From: Adiantum capillus-veneris
Lineage: Eukaryota > Streptophyta > Polypodiopsida > Polypodiales > Pteridaceae
Direction: 5' to 3'
Length of the DNA: 64,000 bases
NCBI GenBank assembly: GCA_014529385.2
Contig: CM043960.1
Coordinates: 26,489,896-26,553,895, forward strand
Below the pieces are notes generated by a model. That model saw only the letters and a list, made by a program, of their open reading frames with translations. It did not search any database and was not told the origin of the DNA. Made by a program: the position numbers and the translations under genes. Below, piece by piece: positions 1-13,500 of this stretch. Position 1 is the first letter of the stretch. Each line of letters begins with the position of its first letter.

Positions 1-716
1 CACCAAATTTGGTATACACAAAACCTGTGATGCCAACTAGTATATGCTCATAATCAAAGATCGAATACCTCATCCCAAATCTATCATGCATCAAGTCAAA
101 CTAGCTAAAAGATCCTCAAACACAATGGAGAGAAGAAAAAAAATTGCTAAGTTGAACAAAGCGAATAAACCTATCAATGACAAAACCATCTCAAATCACA
201 AATCCACATATAGGCATGCATAAATCGTCAAAACTATGGCAATGAAGCTCACTCTCGCATGAGTAGCTCTCCAAACAACTTCACCTATTTATAGCCTATA
301 TACCTTTGAATTTGTATCACCTGTGACTTGTAACTAGCTCAATTTGTATCCTCATGTATAAATACATAATTGAGAAGCACTAAACCAAGTGTTGCAATCT
401 GTTTGAAATCCCACACAGTCTCAATGCGCACAAAACCGCATCTGGATGTGTATCAATCTGCAACACACATTCCAAATCAACACTTGTATACAGAAATTCA
501 AGATAAATCATATCCCAAATGCATGCATTGTGACATATATATACCCAGAGATGAAAACTACATAATGCTTTGCAATGAATCTGCAATGTAGGAGTCCAAC
601 TGTCAAAGCGTCTATGCGTAGAACTTCCTGTAGATTGCAAAAAATTTAGCGTTCACAATTTTAAAATTTTGATATCACCAAAGCATCCAAAAAATCAAGA
701 AACATTGGGGTAGATT

Positions 717-1005
717 CTTAGATCATATAAATTCGAGTCTGAGCGTGAGAGATATGCCAAAAACAATGCTTTTTGACCCAAAAATGTAGAACAAAATCTG
801 TTCTGCTACACCTGTTGTATTTTGTAAGAGAATTTTTAAATATCTCCATTGTGTCTAAAACATGCTACAACCCCAACCTAAACTCCTAGATCATATCCAT
901 CCGACTCTATGTGAAGGTGATATGCAAAAAACGGTGTTTTGAAGCCCAAAAGTGCCAAAAACGAGTTGTAGAAAATCTGGTTCTTGCTTTTTCTCTGCTA
1001 TATTC
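717..1005. repeat. Diverged two-copy direct repeat, ~168-bp period
   Basis: The segment starting CTTAGATCATAT at 717 is echoed by CCTAGATCATAT at 885. Both are followed in the same order by similar blocks: a GATATGC element with an A-rich run, then a run related to CCCAAAAxTG, then an AAAATCTG block. The copies differ by substitutions and small indels. Such units are common inside plant LTRs, but no LTR boundary was found. Confidence 0.5.
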
Positions 1006-1731
1006 CCATACCAAATCCTATATAAACCAATTTGCGAGATCCTTAGAGATGGAATCACTTGGTATACTCTAAGATGCAACTCCATGAGTTGGATATACAA
1101 GTTTTGTTGTATTCAATAGAACTTCATCTTTGTTCTAGGTTCTAGCTTTGCACAGGAAAAACTAGATGACCATTCCTCATCTGAAATGTCATGTTTTTAT
1201 TGTCTAGCTTGGTTTACAACCCCTCATGTCAACCATGAACCTCCTTGCACTCATCCTCAGTCCTACAAAATCTCCAAGGCTTTGAAAAATGGAGATCTGT
1301 GAGTTTTACAATCTTGGAAGGACGTGATGTGGGCTTGCTAGTCAATTGTTGGGCTAGACTGGTTTTTTTGCACTCTTTGCAATCAATCATGACTTTCAGG
1401 GGTGAGTTTTTTAGATATTGTATGCGTAGCCCGCCTCTTCTTCAGAGAGGTTTTGCAATTCAAATAGGCAACACAACTAACAAAAAAATGTCAAAAATAA
1501 TCTAGATAGTAAGATTTGTGATGGCCACACACCTCTCACCCACATGTGTGTATGTTGGGCACCCAAATGACCAAGAAAATACATTTGAAATTCAAATCCA
1601 AGAACCCCCCCACTTAGGCCACACTATTTGCCACCAAATGTAGTCACATAAAATGCTACCACCTCACTTTTTAGAACTAAAAAGTGGGCCACCTTACCAT
1701 GTGTCCATCTATGAAGAGATGTCTATTGAGA

Positions 1732-1734
<3 letters not shown>

Positions 1735-1768
<34 letters not shown>

Positions 1769-1793
1769 GGAGAGAGAGAGAGAGAGAGAGAGA
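1735..1793. repeat. G33 run followed by (GA)n microsatellite
   Basis: There are thirty-three consecutive G residues (1,735-1,767), then AGG and about twelve GA units to 1,793. This is a homopurine strand of nearly 60 bases. Run length is probably uncertain in the assembly. A similar G-run plus GA-run occurs at 5,105-5,150. Confidence 0.95.
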
Positions 1794-4476
1794 ACAATGG
1801 AAGCCAGACTCAATATCTGGAATTAATTGGACTGAGTTGACTCAGAGAATGTACAAGCTTACAAAGCCAATATGAAATGAAAAATAACATCATTGACTAT
1901 GTCAAGTGATAGTTACCTCATAGATTAATCAATTTTAGGATGTTAGTATAGGAGAGGCTCCAATATACATAACATTTGTCCCTTCAGCTCAGAGGTGAGC
2001 TGAGCTATAAGATGACACAAAGCTCTAAACATGTGATTGTAGTAGAAATAGAAAGGTAGGAAAGATAGTATGGACTCCATAGGCTCAAAGGTGATGATGC
2101 ACCAACATAACACTAGATAAACTATCCATGCATGGCTCAAAGGCTGATCAAAAGCTAGCATAGCTCAAAAGCATGTGCTTCAGTGTTTGGCGATGAGGGC
2201 ACACATAGCCTTGGCTCACTTAGAGGCTAGCCACAATCCCCCATAAATACAAATCCTTTAGGAAAACAGCTAAAGGGAATGTGTTCTCATAGATTTAACT
2301 CAATGCAAATGCTAGGAAAAAATAGTGCATGGGTGGCCTTATCACGTGTTATCACTAGCACAGACAGTGTCTAAACCCGATTACATGAGCATGTACAATG
2401 TCAAAGTAAAACCTAATGGCAAAACCTTTTGAAGTTATTGATCAAAATGCAGAACAAGAATGAAAACATAATAGATGCTTTTATGCAAATTTATGAAGAA
2501 GGGAAAGAGGCTCCCAATCGAGAGCATTCCAGTGTTTTTTAACATTAGGATGATCTTTTTCGATTGCTTCTTGTAATTTGTTCGTTTTCTATTGAAGCAA
2601 GCAGTTGAGATATTAGAAAATGTAGTTTCATTTGATTCAATTGAGATGATAGAATGTGCATATCCCATGGTTGTGAGAACAAGGTTTAGTGGACGAAATA
2701 GCCGTTAAGGGAGACATTTTAAGTCTTTATAAATGAAACCAAAGAATGTTTTTAAGGGAAGGGGGGGGGGGCATTCACACAACACATGAATAGCACATGT
2801 GAGCACCTTCAGGAGGCCCACTTGGTAGCGCGAGAAGAAGATGATGGCAATTCGCACTATGTAAGGTTCCATTGGCGGCCAAAGAAGACGCAAGAGCTTC
2901 TTGTCATGATGTATGCGATTAACCTTAGCTTTAGTCTTGATTCTTTTTGCTAGATTATTTTATACTCCATAGCGAGGTTCATGTCTTTCATTTTGCTACT
3001 TTTCTTAACCATAAGAGGAACTACTTTGTACACTACTTCTTCATATTGACCATATATTGCAAATGGGTGGAGCCTTTGATCTTAACTTGGCTAGATAAAA
3101 TAGGCTTGTCCATTCAATTTCTGCCATTCTAGAGTCTGACTATTCTAGAATTCTTTATTTTCTCCACAGGAATTGGGATACCCATGGTTCATCTTTTCTT
3201 CTAATCAAAGCTTGCTCCGACTAGTCTACATTGAAGAAACTAATTATGGTGACCCCATGTATCGGAAATGCATGAAGAATGTGCTTCAAGGCAATAAGCT
3301 TTAGACTTAATAATGAGCATCCTAAGTACCTAACGACCTTGCTTGGCCCAAATCCTAAAAGTTTCCCTCATTTAAACTATCCGTAATTATAGCTTGTTAC
3401 ATTGCATTTTAGCCAAAGCTAGTTTATAGCTTGAGCTGTGACAAAAAGCTGATATACCGTAAACTTTGCATGTCTTCCCTACTCACTTTGAATCTTGCAA
3501 TTATTATCCACATATAGCAACTTGAGGGTGGTTCAAGAGCACCCTCACAGATTCGTTCCTGCATTTACTGGCAGTAGCACACAGAGCAACAAAAACCATC
3601 CTTCAATACTCGGGTTCGAATACAGACATGCAGAATTCGAAATTTACGCGCTGCCCATTCATGAAATTCAACTTCAAAGTAAAGCATTCTTCCTGGTCTG
3701 TGTATCGCCTATTTTGCCTAAGGTTTATAGCCAAATATGAGAAAATAGGTGGTAGGAATTGCAGTAAGCATACACCATTGGCACAAGCCCAATGGTCCAA
3801 AACAGGATTCAAACAAGCTTTTATTGACCTAACAAGAGACGGAAAAAAAATTTATAATGAAGATCGTTAAGAAACTTATCTGAAAAAGCGCACTTGTGAT
3901 TTAAATAACAATTATTAGCAGCGCTTCCCCTTTGGCAATCACCACAACAAACCCTTGTTGAATTCTTCTTACAAAAGGTTCTTTTCTCAAAAGATTGATT
4001 CAATACCATACACACCACTTAGCTCAAACTAAAACAAGATCGCATCATAGTAAACTAATTATGTGATTACTAGATATATAGTAAATGTATAAATTGCCAC
4101 AGACATGATCAAAATTGCACATTGTATAGCAGCCATCACAAAGCATGGACATTATACATGAACACACCAATATAGTCCCTTCAAAAAGGTCCTACAAGTT
4201 GAAGTGGAGCTCAAGACAATGAATTTTGCAAAATTTCGGAAGGTTCTTATACAAGTTTCAAGTTAATTATTTCATTTATTCATCGGTCGTGTCCAAGAGC
4301 GCTCAAATATGCACCCAAGTGGGTTCTGTAAAGCTCATGTTAGTGAACTCAGCATACAAGGGAGATAAACTATGCCTGAAACAGTATACAACAAATACAT
4401 CGAAGCAATGGACATAGGTAACACCTGGAGGATACCAATGATTGTGCATTGGAAGAGAGTGTAGCTTTAGTAATGC

Positions 4477-4698
4477 TTACACATGCTGTGCCATCCTTTC
4501 AAAAACCTCAAAGTAGTCAGGAAAGGTCTTCCGAGTACAGCCTGGGTCATTGATAGTGATTGGCACATTCTCACATGCAGCAAGAGAAAATGCCATGGCC
4601 ATTCGATGGTCATCATATGTGTCTATGACTGCCGGGATCAGACCCTTAGGAGGTGTAATAATGCAATAGTCAGGTCCTTCCACAACACTAGCACCAAG
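4477..4698 (-). CDS. EPSPS: EPSPS exon 7 (C-terminus and stop)
   Basis: Encodes residues 450-522. [15 protein letters not shown] holds the conserved Asp-His-Arg, and [13 protein letters not shown] gives the conserved C-terminal Lys and Phe-Pro. The stop codon ends at 4,477. The acceptor is GGTGCAG before CTTGGTGCT. Confidence 0.95.
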   Translation of the reverse strand, partial: LGASVVEGPDYCIITPPKGLIPAVIDTYDDHRMAMAFSLAACENVPITINDPGCTRKTFPDYFEVFERMAQHV

Positions 4699-4911
4699 CT
4701 GCACCAAAAAATCTCACATTAACGGACGGAAATTTTCAAAAAATCTGTAAAATAGCTCTTGGCTACCTTTCACCATTATGCCCGTGTAAATTGCCAGTCT
4801 CACCTTCTGCAGTTCTGTGCATATGGCAACCATTCTTTCCGTCTCTTTGACTCGCCAGTTCCCAACTGCACCAGAACACACAATGAGATTCTCGCGACTT
4901 GCAAGGATAAA

Positions 4912-4951
<40 letters not shown>

Positions 4952-7483
4952 GATAAAGATTTTTTAACGCCTATGTGAGGCCGAAGTCGACCTATGAGAC
5001 AAATCAAGTGTACGTGTGTGTATGTCTTCCATCTATCGGAAAAGACAAAACAGTCCAAACTGGTACAAAATAAAGAGAGAACCTTGGTGTATGATGGGAT
5101 CTATGGGGGGGGGGGGGGGGGGGGGGGGTGCGAGAGAGAGAGAGAGAGAGGTGTGGGTGGACACATCACTCGAGAAAGCTCAAGAGAGTCTTGTACCTTG
5201 AATAGCATACACAACAAATCCAATAAACCAAAGACAAATTAAAACAGGACAGACAAAAACAAGAAAGTAGCTAAAATCTCAATGACAGTAAAGTAGACAG
5301 CATCAAAGAAAAATGCACGAAGGATAGAAGGAATCGCTACTAAATGCAGAGTGCCATGTAGAATACTTTGCTTCTAACAGCTTACCATCACGAATTGCCG
5401 TAGGACCATCTGCAAACAAGGCAACAACTGCCAAAGTCATCGCAACATCAGGCATGCTGTTCATGTTGACATCAATGCCATGCAGCCTCTTCCCTGAAGA
5501 AGGGTCGATGGGTGCTCCAGAGACAGTCACACTGTGCTCCGTCCACTTGACTTTTGCTCCCATTTTCTCCAGCACTTCTGCAAACTTCACATCTCCCTGC
5601 AGACTACTCGTTCCGCAGCCCTCCACCGTAACCGTGCCTCCAGTGATAGCAGCACCAGCAAGAAAATAACTGGCACTTGATGCATCCCCTTCCACATACG
5701 CATGTCCCGGAGACCTAATGAAGAATCATGAGATACCTAATGCAAAACAACACAAGCAAAGAAAAGATGTTGTTAGCATCGCCTACTTGTAAGTCTGACC
5801 GCCTTTAATGGTGAACTTTTGCCAATCATCATCTCGCTCTGCTTTCACTCCAAACCGTTCCATCAGTTTCAGAGTCATGTCCACGTAAGGTATAGATACT
5901 AGTTTGTCTACTATCTCAATCTCGACATCCCCAAGTGCCAAGGGAGCTGACATCAGCAAAGCCGTCAAATATTGGCTACTAATAGCACCAGACAATTTCA
6001 CCTGCACACAAGATCAGAAAAGTAAGCAAACATTCCAAGCAAACAATCGTTCAAATTTCCAAGATCTCTTCATGACTTGCTGAATCCCCTACTCCTCAAG
6101 TTAGATCTTTCAAAAAAAAGAGTTTTGTTGGGCAGCAGGTTTCAGCAGAAATGGCTATTGTAGTGGAAACTCTAATGAGCAGCATAAGCAGCATCAGCGT
6201 AAACAACTCAAGTTTCAACACATGGTACTTTGTCGCCTCATTACATTCGAAATCGTTCATGTGCGCGGCTGCACGATGAAGCTTTTTTTGTTGCAAAGTT
6301 AACCATAGATCTGCTCAAGAGACGAACACTAACTGCCTATACTATGGGGAAAATGAGCTGGCCAGTCACCAAATTGATTATTCCCCCTCTGATGCCCAAA
6401 CTACGAAAGTTCAAACACTCCCAGTAGAAACATGGCATGCAAGATACAATATGCCTCAAAGTCAAGACTTTGAAACCCCTTCACCGATAAAAGACAAAGT
6501 AAACTGTGTCATCCAGTGTCCACAAGGCTACAGAATTTGCATTGTTTTCCCACACAAATACAGTTGAAAAAACCACACAATTACAGAGTGCAATGTGCAC
6601 CTGCAAACGTCTAGACAACCTTTTGAGGCCCTATTGGTTGACTATAGCCCGAGGAAACTACTAGTCAACCCCGCACAAACTTGCAGACTCCAACTGAGCA
6701 AGAGAGGCAACACCAGGGAGCACAGGAGCTAAAAATTTGTGCAAAGGTACATACTAATGTCAGTTTTCAGGCCCAAGGGTCACTTCTCCTTGCGGTTTTC
6801 TGAGTTCCCTTCCTCATTTCTCGTCCTTCCCTTACAAGTTCCCATTGTGGGGATGAAAGAAGGGAAGGGCGAGAGTAAATCTTAAGAATATGTCCTTGTT
6901 CATAAACAGTTCCCCATGAAAGGGATGGAGCTCCCCACATTAGAGCCCCTAAACGAATTTTGTGTGGACGGATGCAACTATCCCTCACCAAATGTGAGAA
7001 GCTGTGAGGAGATTTAGCGTGGGTATGCCCCTGGGGCAATAATTGATAATGAGATTGTAAAGTTGGATGAACCATGCAATACCTATGCTACAAGTGGAGT
7101 CATCCCTGATCGACGGGACCTAGAAGTGACGATTGCGGTGCTCGCTACTGCTGCTCGCCCCCCCCCCCCCTTTGCTGTTGCGCCATCGCTTCCTCCCCCC
7201 CCCCCCCCCCTCCCTCCCCCGCTGCCCCTTCGCTGCCCCCCCACCCCCTTCAGCCCCTGCGCACTGCCTCTCAACCCACCCGCTGCCCCCCCCTATCTGC
7301 CCGCGCTGCCCCGTTAGCTGCCGCAGCCCGCTGCCCCCCCCTGTTTGCGCGCTGCCCTTTGGCTGCCGCAGCCCGCTGCCCTCCTCTCGCTCTGCCCTCC
7401 CCGCTCCATCCCCCCCGCTCGTTGCTGCTTGTGCACCCGCACATTGCACAGCTGCCCTCTTTGCCCTCGCTGTCTCCTCATCG

Positions 7484-7514
<31 letters not shown>

Positions 7515-10500
7515 ATCCTCTTCGCTCCCGAAGGCCCTCTGCGCCTGGCTCGGCAGCACTTTCTCTTCGGAAAAGTGTCTGGCTGACTTGTTTGCAGGTT
7601 TCTTCTTCGCCGCCCGCTTCTTCGACTCAGCAGTAGACACAGATGGAGGCTCCAGCTTCACCCAGAGGGACTCGCCTGAAGCCCCCTCGCCCGACCCCGC
7701 TGAGCCCACCATTAGACTTGCTCTTACGCCGGCAGAGCAAGCGAGCCTTGCCACAGAGGTAGAACGCTTGCAGGCGACTTCTGTCATCTGCAAGGTTCTC
7801 GGCACTCGTCCCAGCAGAGGAGAGCTGCGAGACCTTCTCCAGGCCCGCCTCCTCGCAGAGGTGGGCAAGATCTTGGATGTCCAGATTCTCGGACGGAGGT
7901 ACTACCAGATTGAGTTCGAGACTTCCGAGATGGCCTCCAAGGTCATAGCTATGAGTCCATTGGCCATCCGAGCAGCACGCGCCCACTTTCGACAGTGGCG
8001 ACATGGTTTTGACCCGTCTTCAGATGTGCTAGTAGAGGAGGCGGACATCCCCATCTCAGTCTGCTTTCCGGGTTTACGGAGGGAGTACCTTCCACTTCTC
8101 TCCAGGATTGGCTCCGCCATCGGAACTGTCCTGGAGACACCTCGTACGGCAGCATCAGTAGCTGCCAAGGCGGCTGGCATCCCTTCAGTTCGAGTTTTGG
8201 TCAAAGATACCCACACGCTCCCGAAGGTCATCCTTCTGCCTCGGGTGAGTGGGGGTTGGTTTAGACAGAGTGTGGAGTACTCGGGTCTCCCGAACCAGTG
8301 CTTCATTTGCAGACAGATGGGCCACCTAGCGAAGGCCTGTCCACGGAGGAGACCACGACCCGCACCCCAGCCTCAGTCCCAGCCTACCAAGGCTGGGCCG
8401 CAGCCACAGCCAGCAACACAGAGCACAGATTCAGCGCCACCCTCCGAGCCTGGGGCTCCAACGGAGGAGGGGTGGCAACAGGCCCGTGGCCGTCGACGCC
8501 AGTGGCCACCGCGACAGCCTGGCACTCAGAGTGGCCCCCAGGTGCCTACTCAGCAGCAGTGGGTTCCCACGGGGAACCGCTTTGGTCCTCTTGAGCAGGA
8601 GGAGCCCCCTACGCCAGCCTCCACCTCCGCTTCACCCTCGCCAGCCGCTCAGCCTTCCGATCTCCCCTCCTCCTCCTCATGCCCTCCCCCGCCCTCTGCT
8701 ACCGCTCACTCCCCACCTCGCCCCCCCCCATGTCTCTGCCGCCCCACCCCGCTTCTCCTCTCCCCCGCCCCCCCCGAGCCCCTTCTCCCCCTCCTCCTGC
8801 TTCAGTACCACAGTCGGCTCAGGAGACTGGACCCTTGCCGGCGGCCAGGAGATCTCTTGGCAGCGCCTTCACCACGAGTCGCCTAGCGAGAGAGGGTCAG
8901 CCCTTCATGCGGCCCCCACTGCAGATTCAGACATCTCCTCTTGCAGCTATCCCTCGTGGTTTGGCGAGCTTTGACCTCCGACGCCGCTGGGATTTCTTCG
9001 ATTACGGGTTTACTCGTTTTCTTGGCGATTCCGCAGCAGACCACGAGGCAGCCTGCTTCAGAGTCCACGCTTTGTTCCTCGCCGCTAGGGGGACAGAGGC
9101 CTTGGACTCAGCAGTTGGTTTCTCCTTCCCCGTCTGTGGCAGGACTGAGACAGAGTGGTCCCTCGACTCAGTGGTGGGATGGTTGCATACACAGGTTCTC
9201 GAGTTCTCTCACCACATGGGAGAACTTGGCGTTACAGATTTGCTGCAGACTTTGTGGCCACTGGCCAAGTTTGCGGTGACACCCCCAGATTCAGCAGGAT
9301 GTAGACACATTGTGGTGTACTTTTTTGCTGATACGCAGTGTTTGCCTTGCTATGTAATCATTCATGAGGACTCCTGGACAGAGGAGGTTGCTTTACGCAC
9401 GGCTCGCTCTACTTGGGCTTGGACCAGGCACTCACTGCAGTCTCGCCTATCTAGAGGACGCTCGGATGCGGATTACTCCCCATCCAAGCCTGCTTCGAAG
9501 ATAGCTCGTCTTGCTGCTGCGGCAGCATCTGTTCTCTCTCGCTCCCCATGAGGATCGTCTCGTGGAACGTGCAGGGACTAGGTGGGCCCCAGTTTCAGCG
9601 ACAGCGGGGCCGATTGCGTCAGGAGCTTCAGCGTTGCCTTGTGGGAGGAGAGATTGATCTCCTTATGCTTCAGGAGCACCATTTGTCTGAGAGCCGCATT
9701 CGGCGATGTGGTCAGATTTTGCGTGGACGCTATGATACCTTTTGGTCAGCTGCTTTTGGACCTGGAGGCATCCAGGGTGGGGTATGTATGACTATTGCGG
9801 ACTCATTACAGCAGGCCATTGTGGGCAGAGGGATTATTGTACCAGGCAGAGCTCAGTGGATTACTATGCAGGTTCAGGGTAGCCTTGTGGGTTTCCTGAA
9901 CATCTATGCGCCCAATGTGGCGAGTGCTCGTACAGAGTTTTGGTCACAGATTGTTGAGTCTTTGCCACAGGTTGACCAGTGGTGTGTAGGAGGGGACTTC
10001 AACATGTTGGAGGACCCTTCTGACAGGATCGGAGGCAGCCATGCTACTTTGCATGGAGTCGAGTTAGCAGCTTGGGAGAGGTTTTGTATGACGTTGAGGG
10101 TCTCGGATACATGGCAGCATTCTGGCTTTGTGAGGCCTCCAGAGAGTCTTGCCTTCTCTAGATCGGACCGCAGAGTGGGAGGAGTGAATCTATCGCGCAT
10201 AGATCGCTTCTACACTAGTGACCATTTCAGTGACTTGGGGGGATCAGTGGGCATCCTGGCAGGGACATCCTTCTCGGACCATGCACCAGTGATCCTCACA
10301 GTGGCAGACAGGCAGAGGAGTGGGAGCACGATGCCTCGCATCCCAGGGCGGGTCTTGTTGGACTCAGCACTCAGAGAGAGGGTCGAGGCTCTATGGACAG
10401 AGGGCATGGACAGCCAGGCTCCACCTGCAGACAGAGTGGCCTCGGGCCTAGCTCAGCTTAGCCACTTCTTTCTCCAGGAGTCTTTGGCTCGACGGGCTGC

Positions 10501-13500
10501 AGCGAGAGAGGAGGAGCAGCGTCTCAGACGAGGCATTGCTTCACTACAGAGGATGCAGGAGCAGCATCCAGACAGTCCATGGTTGGAGGAGCAGCTACAG
10601 CAGGCTCGACAGGAGCTTGCTTGCACAGAGGAGAGGCGCCATGAGTTTGCCTTCCACCGACAGGCATCTCAGTGGACTCAGGTGGGTGACAGAGTGACAG
10701 GTGTTTTTTTTGAGACAGTGGGACCTCGGCACTCGCATGCCAAGGTCAATCAGTTGAGGAGACCCGATGGGTCAGTTGTTTGTGAGCCAGAGGATATGCG
10801 TGCAGTTGCTACTGACTTTTACCGTGAGCTACTGTCGGCTGAGCCCGAGTCAGAGAGACAGGATGCATGCAGGGAGCAGGTTTGGGCACAGATGCCTTGT
10901 CTTGTGACTGAGGAGATGCGGCAGAGGCTTGAGTTACCTCTTCAGCTTGAGGAGATGCACACGCCTCTTAGGGCCCTCCCTCGTGGTAGCTGTCCAGGTG
11001 AGGATGGGCTGACTTTCAGCTTCTTCTTGGAGTACTGGGACCTGCTTGGCCCAGATCTTTGTAGTGCCTTTCAGTACATTCTGCACACAGGAGTGATGCC
11101 GGATAGCATGAGTGAGGGCCTGATTTACCTCATTCCAAAGGACGGTGGCTCCTTGGATGAGATTCGACAGTGGCGTCCCATCACCATTCTCAACTTAGCC
11201 TACAAAATTCTTGCCAAGGCTCTGAGTTTGAGGATCAGCCACTTTTGGAGAGCCTTATACATGGGACTCAGACAGGTTTTGTCAAGGAACGCAGTATCCT
11301 TGACAACATCTTCACTTTTTGGGAGCCTTCTGCCCTTGCACGGCTCCGTGGGGAGGACCTTGTGATTCTTCTTCTCGATTTTGAGAAGGCATACGACAGA
11401 GTTGACTGGGACTTTCTAGAGGGCACGCTACGCAGGATGGGCTTCTCAGAGGCTTGGATCAGAGGGGTGTCAGCTTTGTACAGACAGGCCCACAGTCAGG
11501 TGCTTTTGGCAGGAGGTAGAGGTGAGCGCTTCATGCTCACACGATCGGTCAGACAGGGTTGTCCTCTTGCCCCCTTTCTCTTTCTGTTCTATGCGGAGGC
11601 GATGAGCAGATTTTTGGTGTCACAGCAGGTTGGTTTGAGGGGCTTAGCACTCCCTATACGGGAGATGAGCTTCTGGACGCTGAGTTTGCCGACGACTCAG
11701 CCTTGTACTTAGAGGGCCAGGAGGCCAATTTACACAGATGTGGGCAGGCTTTGGAGACCTTCTGCTGTGCATCGGGCGCACTGATCAACTGGAGAAAGAC
11801 AGTGGCTTTCTCAGTTGGTAGTGCTCCTGTGCCAGATTGGATGCCAGGAGAGGGTTTCAGGTGGATTCCTCCAGGGACTGCAGTTCGGTACTTGGGTTGT
11901 CAGGTTGGTTTGGATTTGTCCCCCGAGCAGCAGATTGCTCCTCTTCTCCTGTCCATCAGGAGAAAGCTGTTACATTGGAGCTCAGCACGACTTTCGCTGG
12001 CTGGTAGAGTAGTAGTTGCCAACCAGGTGTTGTTGGCGACTATGTGGTACATCACTTCTTGCTGGATCTTCTCGAGTTCTTGCATCAGCCAGGTAGAGAG
12101 GCTGATCAGGAACTTCCTTTGGTCTGGTCGCGACACTCAGATTGCCCGAGCCAAGGTGGCTTGGTCGGTCATCACACTTCCTTGTTCTCAGGGAGGGCTT
12201 GGGATCATTGATCCAGCACAGCAGAGCAGAGCCCTTCTTGGGAAGTTCGTCGTCAGAGGACTTCTTCCAGGCGAGGAGCCCTGGAAGGAGTTCTTGTTGC
12301 AGAGGCTTCGTGCCAGGGTGCCTCAGGCAGGAGGCCCTTGGCAACCTTCGACCAGATGGATCTTTACAGAGTTGCGCCGAGTTGGTTTGAGCAGGAGACT
12401 GGAGGACCGATTCGCTGTGAGTTTGCTTCGGGCTTGGGAGCTATTGCGGCGTGGCCTAGAGCAGCGACAGCCGACGTGCACGGAGGAGCGCCTACGGCAG
12501 CCCCTCGTCTGGAACCCCATGGTTAGCACTCAGAGAGTGCCACTTGGTTGGGAGTAGGCCTCATGTTTCTTGGGGTCCCATGGCAGCAGGCGCGCTGCTC
12601 TAGGTGACTGGCTAGAGTTCACAGGTTTGTCAGAGGAGGTGCAGGTTGTCCAGCTACAGGGCATGAGAGGGGTTCAGAGCATGTGTCAGGACATCTCAGA
12701 GTCAGTTCCAGCTGATTGGCTCACGCCTCTCGAGCCAGTAGCACCCCGGTGGATGGGAGCCTTCACACGACTGGAGGTTCTCATTTCAGTCAGGGCTTGC
12801 TCAGAGACTGTCCCAGCCCTGTTCTTCGAGCTTCAGGGTGGGGGACGATTACAGAGAGTTGCAGTAGAGGCCCCGCAGGTAGCAGAGTGTTGTTTCCAGA
12901 GGATCCGAGTTGTGGGCATCTCTGGGAGGACTTGCGTCATAGACCCTGACCCAGCAGCTCTTGAGACAGGACACTGGAGGCTATGGGCTTGGGAGTGCTG
13001 TCCACTGGCACGAGTACAGTGGGATCCTGGTGAGTGGCTATGGAGGGACCCATTCTCTTCTGCAGACCGCCCAGGAGTCCCTTTCTTTCAGTACACTGTT
13101 CGGCTTGGACGTCATATACTTGCAGCACAGAGAGAGGCCCGCCCCGCTGCAACACGTCATTGGCAGCAAGAGGGTCTCACAGTTGAGTTCTTGGCAGCTT
13201 TTTGGCAGAGGCTGTGGGACTCCAGACAGCCGAGGCGCGTCACCTTGTTCCAGTGGTTGGTTGCACACAGAGCCACAGCAGTAGGGAGCTAGCTTGTACA
13301 TAGTGGTCTCTCGGCCGCATGTACAGCCTGTGACCAGTTGGTGGAGAGTCAGCGACACTGTCTTTGGGACTGTCCCTCGGCCCAGCAGGTGTGGCTACGA
13401 GTTCTTCGGCTGATGCCTGCCCTCTCCACGGTTCGACAGTACACTTGGGGGGCGGCGGCTTGGTCCACCCTCACGGGCCCGGCACTTCAGTTTGAGCTAT

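Larger units (their letters stand above)
1..4476. other. Non-coding flank downstream of EPSP synthase
   Basis: This 4.5-kb AT-rich stretch holds only short open frames with no recognisable domain. It contains a diverged ~168-bp direct repeat near 717-1,005 and a G-run followed by a GA-run at 1,735-1,793. The 3' untranslated region and polyadenylation site of the minus-strand EPSP synthase gene must lie near its right edge but cannot be placed. I see no RNA gene or intact transposon here. Confidence 0.6.

Noticed and set aside
4714..5058. 114-residue minus-strand open frame
   Set aside because: Only its WRVKETERM part is real, as EPSPS exon 6. The rest is intron.
7063..7868. Several Pro-, Gly- and Arg-rich open frames on both strands
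   Set aside because: These come from the GC-rich LINE 5' region. Only the plus-strand ORF1 frame leads into a recognisable domain.
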